Position numbers and translations under genes: made by a program. DNA of 64,000 nt. Source: Helicobacter sp. NHP19-003. Lineage in GTDB: Bacteria; Campylobacterota; Campylobacteria; Campylobacterales; Helicobacteraceae. The notes under the pieces were generated by a model that was not told the DNA's origin, did no database searches, and saw only the letters and a program-made list of their open reading frames with translations. The stretch spans positions 496,001 to 560,000 of the forward strand of contig NZ_AP024814.1 of the NCBI RefSeq assembly GCF_019703305.1. The letters run 5' to 3'. Of this stretch, positions 37,731 through 47,286 are shown one piece after another. Positions within the stretch are counted from its first letter, which is position 1. The number at the start of each line of letters is the position of its first letter.

Positions 37731-37794
37731 CACTGTCAAGCACCCTTAAGACTGATGTCAGCCTCCCTTAGGGTTGACATTGTCAACCCCCCAT
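37716..37794. repeat. Long inverted repeat over the thiS stop, with two TTGACANTGTCAA palindromes
   Basis: Left arm 37716-37750 and right arm 37767-37794 are imperfect reverse complements (start ATGGGGGGT, end CCCCCCAT). Each contains a perfect 13-base palindrome: TTGACACTGTCAA (37727-37739) and TTGACATTGTCAA (37774-37786), 47 bases apart. The left arm includes the last codons of thiS. It could be a terminator for thiS, a paired operator before the next gene, or an inverted duplication of the thiS end; there is no clear T run on the plus strand. Confidence 0.75.
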
Positions 37795-37849
37795 AAAAAG
37801 GTTAAAATAGCCCCCTTGGGCTTGAGTCCAGTCCAAAATCCAAAGAAAG

Positions 37850-38587
37850 TTGCCACGACTGAAAGCATCATTCCCCACAATCCTAGAAAATGCCCTATTC
37901 ATTGCCGATGCCCACCACCAACAGGGCATGGCTGACTTGCCTGACTTTTTAGAACAGCTAAGGGCAAACCCACCTAGCCAACTTTTTTTAATGGGCGATC
38001 TTTTCCAAATTTTTGTGGGGAGCATTAAACACACCCACGCCCCCCATATTCTAGAACAGATCGAGAGTTTGAGTCGACAAACCCCCGTCTTTTACTTTGA
38101 AGGCAATCACGATTTGGGCTTAAGCGGTGTAGCCCAGCTCAAAAACACGACAATTTACCCTAGAAGTGCACAGCCGGTCATTTTTAGCCACAAGGATAAA
38201 CTCTACGCCCTAGCGCATGGGGATTTGTTTTTGGGCTTTGGCTATGGCTTGTATATCCGCTTGCTTGCAAACCCTTTAAGCCTTAAAATCTTAGGGCTGT
38301 TGGCCCACATCAAGCCCCTTTACACCGCCATAAGCACCCCCATTTACGCCAAAAGGATTAGAACCTACCCCCAAAATGCCCTAGATTTCACCCATTTTGC
38401 CAAAGCGCGCCTAGAACGCTATGCAAAGCAAAGCCCACAGCCCTTAAGCGGTGTGATTGAAGGGCATTTTCACATTGGGCGCATTTATCAAGACTCAATG
38501 TATGTGTCTTTGCCCTCGTTTTACTGCACTAAAGAGGTTACAAAATTAAGCGAGGGGAGTTTAGTGGTTTGCCCCGCCTTGAGCTGA
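37850..38587 (+). CDS. UDP-2,3-diacylglucosamine diphosphatase-like metallophosphoesterase (LpxH/LpxJ type)
   Basis: 245-residue calcineurin-like enzyme, HP0394 position. Metal motifs: FIADAHHQ, MGDLFQIF, GNHD, ALAHGD and GHFHIG. In this lineage the lipid A step UDP-2,3-diacylglucosamine to lipid X plus UMP is done by an LpxH-like phosphoesterase; I recall the epsilonproteobacterial form being called LpxJ but give no symbol. TTG start at 37850 after AAGAAAG; no ATG precedes the first metal motif. Confidence 0.78.
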   Translation: MPRLKASFPTILENALFIADAHHQQGMADLPDFLEQLRANPPSQLFLMGDLFQIFVGSIKHTHAPHILEQIESLSRQTPVFYFEGNHDLGLSGVAQLKNTTIYPRSAQPVIFSHKDKLYALAHGDLFLGFGYGLYIRLLANPLSLKILGLLAHIKPLYTAISTPIYAKRIRTYPQNALDFTHFAKARLERYAKQSPQPLSGVIEGHFHIGRIYQDSMYVSLPSFYCTKEVTKLSEGSLVVCPALS

Positions 38588-38650
38588 TCTGCGCTAAACT
38601 AAGAGAAAATAGGCTAAAATCTAACTCCCTTTAAATTTTGTAAAATAGGG

Positions 38651-39595
38651 ATGCGCTTGACAGAACAAAATTTAAACACCGCTCTAAATTTAGGCGAAAT
38701 TGAGCTAGTGGATTTTAGAATCTTCGGCTTACAAGGAGACCAGCCCTATGAGGGCATTTACGGGATCAATGTATCCAAGGTGCAAGAGATCATCATGATG
38801 CCTGAGATCTTTGAGTGTCCCACAAATTTGGATTATATTTTGGGCGTTTTTGATCTGCGCTCTACGATCATCCCCTTAATCGATTTGTCGAAATGGCTAG
38901 GCATCGTTGAAGATGAAAGCCGTGTGTCTGAAAAAGTTGTGGTCATCACCGAGTTTAGTGGTGTGAAAATGGGCTTTGTGGTGCACGCGGCTAAACGCAT
39001 TCGCCGTATCGACTGGGGCGATGTTGAGCCCGCCGCTTTCAGCAGCCACAGCACCCCAAGCAAGGACAAAGTGACCGGCACGACCAAGATCGATGGCGAT
39101 AAGATGATGTTGATTTTAGATTTGGAGAGCATTTTAAACGACCTAGAATTGCATGCCTACAAAGCCCCCAAACCACCCAAAGAAAAGCACCAGATCAAGC
39201 AGTTTGACGGGATTGCCATGTTTGTAGACGACAGCAAGTCCGCCCGCATGATCATTAAGCGCACTTTGTTAAAAATGGGCTTTAAAGTCGTGGAGGCAGT
39301 GGATGGCAAGGATGGGTTGGCGAAGTTGGAGATGCTCTACGAGCAGTACCAAGACAAGTTGGGTCAAAATTTGCGCTTGATTGTGTCGGATGTGGAGATG
39401 CCTAAAATGGACGGCTACCATTTTTTCTCTAAAATCCAAGAGGACCCGAGGTTTTGCCAAATCCCCGTGCTCTTCAACTCCTCAATCTGCGATGACTACA
39501 GCGCACAAAAAGCGCTGGATTTGGGGGTGAAGGGATATTTGGTGAAGTTTGATCCCGATCGTTTCATAGATGAGATTGCTAAGATTTTAGGGTAA
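38651..39595 (+). CDS. cheV: Chemotaxis coupling protein CheV (CheV3 type)
   Basis: CheW-like domain (about 15-170; VDFRIFGLQG, YGINVSKVQEIIM, VFDLRSTIIPLIDL) fused to a response-regulator domain (about 188-310) with MFVDDSKSAR, phospho-acceptor Asp in IVSDVEMPKMDG and a Lys in GYLVKFDPD. Couples receptors to CheA and tunes signalling by its phosphorylation. HP0393 counterpart, heading the cheV-cheA-cheW cluster. Confidence 0.95.
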   Translation: MRLTEQNLNTALNLGEIELVDFRIFGLQGDQPYEGIYGINVSKVQEIIMMPEIFECPTNLDYILGVFDLRSTIIPLIDLSKWLGIVEDESRVSEKVVVITEFSGVKMGFVVHAAKRIRRIDWGDVEPAAFSSHSTPSKDKVTGTTKIDGDKMMLILDLESILNDLELHAYKAPKPPKEKHQIKQFDGIAMFVDDSKSARMIIKRTLLKMGFKVVEAVDGKDGLAKLEMLYEQYQDKLGQNLRLIVSDVEMPKMDGYHFFSKIQEDPRFCQIPVLFNSSICDDYSAQKALDLGVKGYLVKFDPDRFIDEIAKILG

Positions 39596-39638
39596 TCTTT
39601 TTAAGTTATAATAAAAGAATTTAAAAGAGAGGTGTTTT

Positions 39639-42050
39639 ATGGATGATATGAAAGAGATCATGGAGGACTTTTTAGTCGAAGCCTTTGAGATGAACGAACA
39701 GCTCGATCAGGATTTAGTGGAGCTGGAGCACAACCCAGAGGATTTGGACTTATTGAATCGCATTTTTAGGGTCGCCCACACCATCAAGGGCTCAAGCTCT
39801 TTTCTCAATCTAGACACCCTCACCCATTTGACCCACAACATGGAAGATGTCTTAAACCGGGCGCGCAAAAATGAGCTGAAGATCACCCCCGATGTGATGG
39901 ACATCGTGTTGCGTTCGGTGGATATGATGAAGACCTTATTGGTCAATATCCGCAACACGGGCACAGATGCCAATGCGGGTTTAGACATTGATGGGATCAC
40001 CAAAGAATTGCAAGCCCTTGTGCAAGACCCCAAGCAGGACACCTCTGCTCCCACAGAGCAAGCCCCACAAGGGCAAGAGCAACCCACAGCAGAGCACCCC
40101 AAAGAAGAGGCTAAGGTGGAGAGCAAAGTCCAAGAGGCAGGTCATGAAAACGAACCCGATTATGCTAATATGAGCCCGCAAGAGGTGGAACAAGAGATCG
40201 AGCGGCTGTTAAAATTACGCCAAGAGGCAGACAAAGCCCGCCGTGCAGAGAAAAGGAAGGAAGAGGCACAAAGCACCCCCGCACAAAACGCACACCCCCA
40301 AAGCGCGCCTGCCCCAAAAGCCCCAAGCGCCCCTGCACCTAAACCCGCACCAGCAAAACCTACCCAAGTGGGCGCAAAGCCGGGAGGTTCTAAAAAAGAG
40401 GGTGAAAAGTCGGTGGCGATCGGGGTCGAACAGACCGTGCGTGTGGATGTGGGGCGGCTGGATCACTTGATGAATCTCATCGGAGAGTTGGTGCTGGGCA
40501 AAAACCGCTTGATCCGCATTTATAGCGATGTGGAGGAGCGCTACGATGGAGAGAAATTCCTAGAGGAGCTCAACCAGGTGGTTTCTTCTATTTCGGCAGT
40601 CACGACAGATTTACAACTAGCCGTGATGAAAACACGGATGCAGCCCATCGGCAAGGTCTTCAATAAATTCCCCCGCATGGTACGCGATTTGAGCCGGGAG
40701 CTGGGTAAGAGCATCGATTTAGTCATTGACGGGGAGGAAACCGAGCTAGACAAGTCCATTGTAGAGGAGATCGGCGATCCGCTGATCCACATCATCCGCA
40801 ACTCTTGCGACCATGGGATTGAAAAGCCAGAAGATCGTAAAGCGCTGGGCAAACCCGAAACGGGCACCGTGGAGCTCAGTGCCTACAATGAGGGCAACCA
40901 CATTGTGATCAAGATCAGCGATGATGGGGTGGGGCTGGATCCGGAAAAACTCAAAGCAAAAGCGATCGAAAAAGGCGTGATCACCGAGAGAGAAGCCGCC
41001 ACCATGACAGACAAAGAAGCCTTGAATCTCATCTTTAAGCCCGGTTTCTCCACCGCCAAAACCTTGAGCAATGTGTCGGGTCGGGGTGTGGGCATGGATG
41101 TGGTGAAAACGAACATTGAAAAACTCAATGGGATCATTGAGCTCGAATCCGAAGTGGGTGTGCGCACCACACAAAAACTCAAAATCCCCCTCACTTTGGC
41201 GATCATCCAAGCCTTGTTGGTGGGCGTGCAAGAGGAATACTACGCCATCCCCCTCTCTTCTGTGCTTGAAACGGTGCGCATCAGCCAAGATGAGATTTAC
41301 AGCGTAGATGGCAAGAGCGTGTTACGCCTGCGCGATGAGGTGTTGTCTTTAGTGCGTTTGGCAGATATTTTTAAAGTGGATGCCATTTTAGAAACCTCTA
41401 GAGAGGTGTATGTGGTCATCATCGGGTTAGCCGATCAAAAAATCGGACTGATCGTGGATTATCTCATCGGGCAAGAGGAGGTGGTGATCAAATCTTTAGG
41501 CTACTACCTCAAAAGCACGAAGGGCATCGCGGGGGCGACGGTGCGTGGGGATGGCAAGATCACCTTGATCGTGGATGTGGGTACGATGATGGAGATGGCA
41601 AAAAATGTCAAGGTCAATGTCAATAGCTTGATCAATGAGGCGCAAAACTCGAATGCCAAAAACAACCCCAGCGACTATATTGTGCTCGCCATTGACGACA
41701 GCAGCACGGATCGGGCAATGATGCGTAAATCCTTAAAACCTTTAGGTGTAACGGTGCTTGAGGCGACAAACGGCATCGAAGGGCTCGAGATGGTGAAAAA
41801 CGCCGATAAAATACCCGATGCTGTGCTGGTGGACATTGAAATGCCTAAAATGGATGGTTACGCCTTTGCGGCAGAGGTGCGTAAATACAACAAGTTTAAA
41901 AATTTGCCCTTGATCGCCGTAACTTCAAGGGTTACCAAGACCGATCGCATTAGAGGCGTGGAGAGCGGGATGACTGAGTACATCACCAAGCCCTACAGCC
42001 CCGAATATTTGGCAAATGTGGTGAAACGCAGCATTAAATTAGAAGACTAA
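39639..42050 (+). CDS. cheA: CheA-CheY hybrid histidine kinase (CheAY)
   Basis: Central chemotaxis kinase, 803 residues. HPt domain with phosphorylated His47 in RVAHTIKGSS; a Pro/Ala/Lys-rich linker (about 130-265); dimerisation domain; ATPase domain with RNSCDHGIE (N box), DDGVGLDPEK and GRGVGMDVV; CheW-like domain (about 515-650); and a fused receiver domain with Asp732 in VLVDIEMPKMDG. The fused receiver is typical of epsilonproteobacteria. RBS AGAGGTG before ATG; cheW follows after 11 bases. Confidence 0.97.
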   Translation: MDDMKEIMEDFLVEAFEMNEQLDQDLVELEHNPEDLDLLNRIFRVAHTIKGSSSFLNLDTLTHLTHNMEDVLNRARKNELKITPDVMDIVLRSVDMMKTLLVNIRNTGTDANAGLDIDGITKELQALVQDPKQDTSAPTEQAPQGQEQPTAEHPKEEAKVESKVQEAGHENEPDYANMSPQEVEQEIERLLKLRQEADKARRAEKRKEEAQSTPAQNAHPQSAPAPKAPSAPAPKPAPAKPTQVGAKPGGSKKEGEKSVAIGVEQTVRVDVGRLDHLMNLIGELVLGKNRLIRIYSDVEERYDGEKFLEELNQVVSSISAVTTDLQLAVMKTRMQPIGKVFNKFPRMVRDLSRELGKSIDLVIDGEETELDKSIVEEIGDPLIHIIRNSCDHGIEKPEDRKALGKPETGTVELSAYNEGNHIVIKISDDGVGLDPEKLKAKAIEKGVITEREAATMTDKEALNLIFKPGFSTAKTLSNVSGRGVGMDVVKTNIEKLNGIIELESEVGVRTTQKLKIPLTLAIIQALLVGVQEEYYAIPLSSVLETVRISQDEIYSVDGKSVLRLRDEVLSLVRLADIFKVDAILETSREVYVVIIGLADQKIGLIVDYLIGQEEVVIKSLGYYLKSTKGIAGATVRGDGKITLIVDVGTMMEMAKNVKVNVNSLINEAQNSNAKNNPSDYIVLAIDDSSTDRAMMRKSLKPLGVTVLEATNGIEGLEMVKNADKIPDAVLVDIEMPKMDGYAFAAEVRKYNKFKNLPLIAVTSRVTKTDRIRGVESGMTEYITKPYSPEYLANVVKRSIKLED

Positions 42051-42061
42051 AGGAGCGACCC

Positions 42062-42568
42062 ATGCAACGAGATGCGATGGCATTAAAAGAGCTGTTTGAA
42101 AAGCAGAAAAAAGGCGATAAAGATGAAAAGCCCGAAGATAATGAAGAGATTTTACAGTTCATTGGGTTCATCATCGGCAATGAGGAGTATGCGATCCCCA
42201 TCCTCAATATTTTAGAAATCGTCAAGCCCATCGGCTACACCCGTGTCCCCGAAACCCCTAATTATGTCTTGGGCGTGTTTAACTTAAGGGGCAATGTTTT
42301 CCCCTTAATTAGTCTGCGCTTGAAATTTGGCTTGCCCGCTGAGAAACTCAATAAAGACATGCGTTACTTGGTCGTGCGCCACAACGACCAAATTGCCGGC
42401 TTTTTCATCGACCGCTTGACAGAGGCGATTCGCATCAAACAATCCGACATTGACCCTGTGCCTGAAACCCTCTTGGAAAACAACCAGCTGATTTTTGGCA
42501 TCGGCAAGAGGGAGGACAAGTTGGTTTCCATCCTTAAAGTGGAAGAGATCCTTAAAAAAGACTTCTAG
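42062..42568 (+). CDS. cheW: Chemotaxis coupling protein CheW
   Basis: 168-residue adaptor linking receptors to CheAY. A charged N-terminal 30 residues precede the CheW domain: [62 protein letters not shown] 42062 follows AAAGGAG. HP0391 counterpart. Confidence 0.97.
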   Translation: MQRDAMALKELFEKQKKGDKDEKPEDNEEILQFIGFIIGNEEYAIPILNILEIVKPIGYTRVPETPNYVLGVFNLRGNVFPLISLRLKFGLPAEKLNKDMRYLVVRHNDQIAGFFIDRLTEAIRIKQSDIDPVPETLLENNQLIFGIGKREDKLVSILKVEEILKKDF

Positions 42569-42594
42569 GTGCATGTATGCAAGAAAGGGATGTG

Positions 42595-44628
42595 ATGTTT
42601 TCTAAATTGGGGATTGGCACTAAGATTATTGTCGGTGTGTGTATAGTGGTTGTGCTGGGGATTATCATCCTAGGGGTGGTGATCAGCAAGCAGGTGAGGA
42701 CTGTTACACGCAACACCACCATCGAGAACATGCAAAGAAATATCAATGAGAACGCTGCCCGCTTACAAAGGGTGATGAATCGCATGTTTGCAGCCATGAG
42801 TGTTTTAGGCGAGAATCTCACCTCCATTGATTTAGCCCACAATGAAAGTGAAAAACAGCGGTTGATCCAAAGGTTTTTAAACGACAATACGCGTGTTCGG
42901 CTGATCAGCGTATCCGCTGTGGGCGATCCTAACGGCTCTTACATCGTGCGCAGGGTGGGTGGTAGCCTAGAAACTCTCGTTAAAAAAGATTTTTACAACC
43001 CCCAGATCACCCACCAAGTGTTGCAAGATGGCAAGATTCTCAAAACAAAACCCTATTTTAAAGACATCGGTGGACAAAAAGTTTTTGGTTTTGAATTAGC
43101 GGTGCCCCTCAACAAAAATGAGAGTGGTAAAACTAAAATAGTGGGGGTGATGATCGCTTTTATCGACATCGATAGTTTTGCCGACATTACCATGCGCAGT
43201 AAAAATGACACTTTTGTGATGCAGCAAAACGGATATTTGTTGCTCACATACGACAAAAATATTCAAGGCAAACTCTTGAGTGAAGTCAATCCCGATCCTA
43301 CAGCAGCACGCCTAGTGGCGATGGTGCATGAAAACAGTTCTGGGGCTATGGATTACCACGCGATCAGCACCAATAAAGACAGTTTCTTGGTTGTCAAATC
43401 CTTTGACATATTTAATAAAATCGGTCCTGAGGATTTTAAGTTTAATTGGGCGATTGCGCGGTTTGCGAGCAAAAGCGAAGTCTTTGCAGCAGCCCGTTAC
43501 TTGCAAAAATTGATTTTCATCATGGGGTTGGTGGTGGTGGTGTTGGTGGCCACCGTCTACATCCTTGTGCGCTCTTTGGTGGGTAACCGCATTGAAGTGG
43601 TTTCCAACACCCTGCGCAGTTTCTTTAGATTGCTCAACGATCCTAAAAACAACCAAGATGTGCACATTGTCGAGCCTAAAATGCTCGATGAGATCGGGCA
43701 TATGCAGCTCTCCATCAACGAGAACATTTTAAAAATACACGAAAACACCAAGACGGACAGCGCCACCATTGAAAACATGCTGGGCGTGGTGCGCCACATT
43801 AAGGAGGGCGACTTCACGCAAAGGATCACCGCTACGCCCAATAATCCCGATCTCTTGCAACTCAGAGAACTCTTTAACGATGTCGTGGCGTATTTGCAAG
43901 AACATATAGGTTCTTACATGCAAACCATCAACGAGGCCTTTCAACGCTACCGCGCCTTAGATTTCACAAAGGGCATCCCAAACCCTTCTGGAGATGTCGA
44001 AAAGTCCATCGATGCTTTGGGGGCTGAGATCACTAAAATGCTGCGCACTTCGCTCGATTTTGCCAGCGCACTCACAAAAGAATCGCAAGGTTTAAAAGCT
44101 TGTGTCGATCAGCTCACAAACAGCGCAAACCAGCAAAATAAAAGCTTGCTCCAAACTTCTAAATCGATCGAATCTATCACAGAGAGCATCGCCAGCATTA
44201 GCCAAAAAAGCGAAGAGATGATCGCCCAAGGGCAGGACATTAGAAACATTGTAGAGATCATCAAGGACATCGCCGACCAAACCAATTTACTTGCGCTCAA
44301 TGCCGCCATTGAGGCCGCTAGAGCGGGCCAACACGGGCGGGGCTTTGCTGTGGTCGCCGATGAAGTGCGCAAGTTGGCTGAACGCACCCAAAAATCTTTG
44401 GGTGAGATTGAGGCAAATATCAATGTTTTAGTCCAAAGCATTGTTGACACTGCCGAGTCCATTAAGGCACAGAGTCAAAGCGTGGAGGGGATCAACGCCT
44501 CTTTGCAAGTTTTTAAAGAGGACACACAAAACAATCTCAGTGCCGCCAGCACTTCTCTAGAGGTGGGCAACAACATCGATCGCATTTCCAAGGATATTTT
44601 AGAAGACGCGAACAAGAAGAAATTTTAA
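42595..44628 (+). CDS. Methyl-accepting chemotaxis protein, dCache sensor (intact)
   Basis: 677-residue transmembrane receptor. Helix one at about 6-30, dCache-like ligand domain (about 35-300: [56 protein letters not shown]), helix two at about 302-325 and a HAMP-like region. The signalling hairpin carries [49 protein letters not shown], ending [11 protein letters not shown] 42595 has AAGGGA close upstream. It follows cheW directly, which is not the H. pylori arrangement, and its TAA overlaps the pbp1A ATG. Ligand not predictable; TlpA/TlpC-like layout. Confidence 0.93.
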   Translation: MFSKLGIGTKIIVGVCIVVVLGIIILGVVISKQVRTVTRNTTIENMQRNINENAARLQRVMNRMFAAMSVLGENLTSIDLAHNESEKQRLIQRFLNDNTRVRLISVSAVGDPNGSYIVRRVGGSLETLVKKDFYNPQITHQVLQDGKILKTKPYFKDIGGQKVFGFELAVPLNKNESGKTKIVGVMIAFIDIDSFADITMRSKNDTFVMQQNGYLLLTYDKNIQGKLLSEVNPDPTAARLVAMVHENSSGAMDYHAISTNKDSFLVVKSFDIFNKIGPEDFKFNWAIARFASKSEVFAAARYLQKLIFIMGLVVVVLVATVYILVRSLVGNRIEVVSNTLRSFFRLLNDPKNNQDVHIVEPKMLDEIGHMQLSINENILKIHENTKTDSATIENMLGVVRHIKEGDFTQRITATPNNPDLLQLRELFNDVVAYLQEHIGSYMQTINEAFQRYRALDFTKGIPNPSGDVEKSIDALGAEITKMLRTSLDFASALTKESQGLKACVDQLTNSANQQNKSLLQTSKSIESITESIASISQKSEEMIAQGQDIRNIVEIIKDIADQTNLLALNAAIEAARAGQHGRGFAVVADEVRKLAERTQKSLGEIEANINVLVQSIVDTAESIKAQSQSVEGINASLQVFKEDTQNNLSAASTSLEVGNNIDRISKDILEDANKKKF

Positions 44629-46574
44629 TGCAGATTCTTAAAAAGGTCTTGTGGGTTTTATTCATCTTGCCTGTGGTTTTGGGCGGGGTTTTTGGGTGCG
44701 GGTATGTGTTTTATTTGTGGGAAGAGGCGGACACCGACCTTAAAAAAGTGGTGGATTATAAACCCGATCTCACCACACAGATTTTAGACACAAAGGGGCG
44801 GCTGATCGCCAACATTTATGACAAAGAGTTCCGCATTTATGCCCACTTTAATGAAATCCCCCCACGCATGGTGGAGGCATTGCTGGCGGTCGAAGACACC
44901 TTGTTTTTCGAACACAATGGTGTGAATTTAGACGCGATCATGCGTGCGTTTATCAAAAATTTACGCAACCAAAAATACGCTGAGGGCGGGAGCACCTTAA
45001 CCCAGCAGCTCGTCAAAAACATGCTCTTAACAAGGGCAAAGACCCTGGATCGCAAACTTAAGGAAATGGTGCTCGCTTTGAAGTTGGAGCGGATGCTCAC
45101 CAAAGAGCAAATCCTTGAGCGCTACTTTAACCAAACCTTTTTTGGGCATGGCTTCTATGGAATCAAAACCGCGGCGTTGGGTTACTTTAAAAAGCCCCTA
45201 GCTCTTTTGAGCCTCAAAGAAATCGCCATGCTCGTGTCCTTGCCCAGAGCCCCGTCCTTTTATGACCCCACAAGACGGCTTGAGTTCTCGCTAGCACGGG
45301 CCAATAGCATCATCAAACGCATGTATGATTTAGGCTGGATTGGGGATAGAGAAATGGATGCAGCTTTAAACGAAGTGCCGCAAGTCTACCACACCACCAC
45401 CACCCAAAATGTCGCCCCCTATGTGGCAGATGAAGTGGTGCGGACTTTGGGCTTTCTACCCGACCTTAAAACCGGGGGCTACACGATAAAATTGTATGTG
45501 GATTTAGACTACCAAAAATTCGCCCGCGATTCTTTGAGGCTGGGCTATCAAAACATGCTCAAGCAGTTGCGTGAAAATGAGGACAGCACACTCAATGGGG
45601 CGATGGTGGTTACAGACACCAAGAGCGGGCACATCTTAGCTCTTGTGGGGGGGGTGGATCACAACAGGAGTTCTTTTAACAGAGCCACCCAAGCCAAGCG
45701 CCAACTAGGCAGTGCCGTAAAACCCTTTATTTACCAAATCGCCTTTGACAACGGACTCTCTAGCGCGTCTTTGATCCCGGATGTGGCGCGCAGCTTCAAT
45801 AACCGCAATGGCGCGACTCCCAAGCAACGCCATTGGCAGCCCAGAAACTACAACCGCAAGGTCAACGGCCTCGTAACCCTAAAAAGCGCCCTCACCCACT
45901 CGCTCAACCTTGCCACCATCAACCTCGTGGACTATGTGGGCTTTGACACCATTTATCGGGATCTTAGCTCTTTTGGCTTTGAGGACTTGCCTAAAAACAT
46001 GTCCATTGCCCTGGGCAGTTTCAGCATTTCGCCCCTAGAGGCGAGCATGCAATACTCGCTCTTTTCTAACTATGGCAACATTGTAGAGCCGACTTTAATC
46101 GAGAGCATCACCGACTCAAGAGGGCATGAAAAACCCTTGAAGCTCATCACGCCCAAAAGCGTTCTGAGCCCCTCTAAGGCCTTTTTAACCCTAGCGGTGT
46201 TGCAAAATGTCGTGGAGAAGGGCACGGGGCGCAAGGCACAGGTGCCGGGGCTAGAGGTTGCGGGCAAAACGGGGACTTCTAACAACGATGTGGATGCGTG
46301 GTTTTGTGGCTTTAGCCCGAGTTTACAGACGATCGTGTGGTTTGGCCGAGATGACAACACGGGCATAGGCAGAGCGATGACGGGGGGGATGGTGGCCGCC
46401 CCCGTCTTTGGCGACTTCATGAAAAAAGTCCTTAAATTTGACCCGAACTTAAAACGCCGCTTTGAAATCCCCGAGGGCGTGATCGCCCAGCGCATCAATG
46501 GCGAAACCTTCTACACCATCAAGGGCACGGCACTTCCTAGCCAAAGCCAGGGCAACACACCGCTTTTATTCTAA
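44628..46574 (+). CDS. pbp1A: Penicillin-binding protein 1A
   Basis: Bifunctional peptidoglycan synthase, 648 residues. N-terminal anchor (about 8-30), GT51 transglycosylase domain (about 55-230, with EDTLFFEHNGVN and GGSTLTQQLVKN) and transpeptidase domain (about 300-620) with nucleophile Ser in AKRQLGSAVKPF, SLN in THSLNLATINL and KTG in VAGKTGTSNND. HP0597 counterpart. It is coupled to the preceding MCP by a one-base stop/start overlap. Confidence 0.95.
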   Translation: MQILKKVLWVLFILPVVLGGVFGCGYVFYLWEEADTDLKKVVDYKPDLTTQILDTKGRLIANIYDKEFRIYAHFNEIPPRMVEALLAVEDTLFFEHNGVNLDAIMRAFIKNLRNQKYAEGGSTLTQQLVKNMLLTRAKTLDRKLKEMVLALKLERMLTKEQILERYFNQTFFGHGFYGIKTAALGYFKKPLALLSLKEIAMLVSLPRAPSFYDPTRRLEFSLARANSIIKRMYDLGWIGDREMDAALNEVPQVYHTTTTQNVAPYVADEVVRTLGFLPDLKTGGYTIKLYVDLDYQKFARDSLRLGYQNMLKQLRENEDSTLNGAMVVTDTKSGHILALVGGVDHNRSSFNRATQAKRQLGSAVKPFIYQIAFDNGLSSASLIPDVARSFNNRNGATPKQRHWQPRNYNRKVNGLVTLKSALTHSLNLATINLVDYVGFDTIYRDLSSFGFEDLPKNMSIALGSFSISPLEASMQYSLFSNYGNIVEPTLIESITDSRGHEKPLKLITPKSVLSPSKAFLTLAVLQNVVEKGTGRKAQVPGLEVAGKTGTSNNDVDAWFCGFSPSLQTIVWFGRDDNTGIGRAMTGGMVAAPVFGDFMKKVLKFDPNLKRRFEIPEGVIAQRINGETFYTIKGTALPSQSQGNTPLLF

Positions 46575-46586
46575 GAATCGGTGGAC

Positions 46587-46615
46587 TTGACAAAGCCCTT
46601 AAAATAGTGTATTAT
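46587..46615 (+). promoter_or_regulatory. Promoter of the tRNA cluster
   Basis: TTGACA (46587-46592) and TATTAT (46610-46615) separated by 17 bases, an unusually complete sigma-70 promoter for this window. The predicted start is about 10 bases before the first tRNA. It fits strong transcription of the five tRNA genes as one unit. Confidence 0.75.
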
Positions 46616-46631
46616 TACACTTTTTGCAAAT

Positions 46632-46707
46632 GACCCGTTAGCTCAGCAGGTAGAGCAATTCCCTTTTAAGGAATGGGCCGCTGGTTCGAATCCAGCACGG
46701 GTCACCA
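46632..46707 (+). tRNA. tRNA-Lys (TTT)
   Basis: Cloverleaf with acceptor GACCCGT/ACGGGTC, loop CTTTTAA giving anticodon TTT, TTCGAAT T-loop, discriminator A and encoded CCA. First of five clustered tRNA genes. Confidence 0.97.
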
Positions 46708-46782
46708 GGCTCCTTCATCTAGTGGTTAGGATACCACCCTTTCACGGTGGTTACAGGGGTTCAAATCCCCTAGGAGTCACCA
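46708..46782 (+). tRNA. tRNA-Glu (TTC)
   Basis: Acceptor GGCTCCT/AGGAGTC with a G-T pair, loop CTTTCAC with anticodon TTC, T-loop TTCAAAT, encoded CCA. Starts immediately after the tRNA-Lys CCA. Confidence 0.97.
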
Positions 46783-46785
46783 CAA

Positions 46786-46861
46786 GGTCGCTTAGCTCAG
46801 TTGGTAGAGCGCCACCCTTACAAGGTGGATGTCATAAGTTCGAGTCTTATAGCGACCACCA
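46786..46861 (+). tRNA. tRNA-Val (TAC)
   Basis: Acceptor GGTCGCT/AGCGACC, loop CTTACAA with anticodon TAC, T-loop TTCGAGT, encoded CCA. Confidence 0.97.
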
Positions 46862-46862
46862 C

Positions 46863-46939
46863 GGAGCGGTAGTTCAGTTGGTTAGAATACCTGCCTGTCA
46901 CGCAGGGGGTCGCGGGTTCAAGTCCCGTCCGTTCCGCCA
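46863..46939 (+). tRNA. tRNA-Asp (GTC)
   Basis: Acceptor GGAGCGG/CCGTTCC, loop CTGTCAC with anticodon GTC, discriminator G as expected for Asp, encoded CCA. Confidence 0.97.
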
Positions 46940-46965
46940 CTTCAATTAAACCCCAAACTTTAGTA

Positions 46966-47041
46966 GACCCCTTCATCTAGTGGCCAAGGATACCACTCTT
47001 TCAAGGTGGAAACGGAAGTTCAAATCTTTCAGGGGTCGCCA
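46966..47041 (+). tRNA. Second tRNA-Glu (TTC), divergent copy
   Basis: Acceptor GACCCCT/AGGGGTC, D arm TAGTGGCCAAGGAT, anticodon loop CTTTCAA giving TTC, T arm GGAAG/CTTTC with a G-T pair, discriminator G and encoded CCA. It differs from the first tRNA-Glu in acceptor, anticodon-stem and T stems. All arms pair, so it is probably functional. Confidence 0.88.
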
Positions 47042-47084
47042 CACTTTGCTGGTCTTTAAACCACCTACCACTCGCGCCCTAAGG

Positions 47085-47228
47085 CCCCTAGCTTTAGCTA
47101 GACGGATAGTTGGCTAGCATTAGCAGGATATGCTAATATCCAAGGCGCAATCAAGGGGTTGACCCCTTGGGGTTGGGGCATCAACCTTTGGAAGTAGGGA
47201 ACATAAGACTCCAAACGGAGTTTATCCC
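47085..47228 (+). ncRNA. Highly structured segment resembling an IS200/IS605 end or guide-RNA scaffold
   Basis: Successive hairpins: CTAGC-TTTA-GCTAG (47088-47101), ATTAGCA/TGCTAAT (47119-47137), CAAGGGGT/ACCCCTTG (47152-47169, with a competing ACCCC/GGGGT fold), GGTTG/CAACC (47171-47186), and a long stem around ACTCC-AAAC-GGAGT extending to GGG/CCC (47197-47228). The first, preceded by CCCC, reads CCCCTAGCTTTAGCTA, which from memory matches the top of the TnpA-binding hairpin of H. pylori IS608. No tnpA or tnpB is present. Non-autonomous IS605-type remnant or small RNA; not proven. Confidence 0.4.
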
Positions 47229-47286
47229 GCCTGAAGCCACGATCTGTGCTAAAGTGAGAGTCCCCTAATTTTAGTTGTGCGAGAGT

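Noticed and set aside
37530-38587. Thiamine operon including the downstream phosphoesterase
   Set aside because: The phosphoesterase has lipid A pathway motifs and is separated by the inverted repeat; ThiF is 5 kb away, so there is no thi operon here.
40746-41288. 180-codon frame opposite cheA
   Set aside because: Antisense to the conserved ATPase core of CheAY; no protein features of its own.
46722-46949. 75-codon frame across the tRNA genes
   Set aside because: It reads through four tRNA cloverleaves (GGSNPLG and GGRGFKSRPF are translated T arms), not a protein.
47152-47186. Rho-independent terminator of the tRNA operon
   Set aside because: The GC-rich hairpins are strong, but no run of T follows any of them, and they lie more than 100 bases after the last tRNA.
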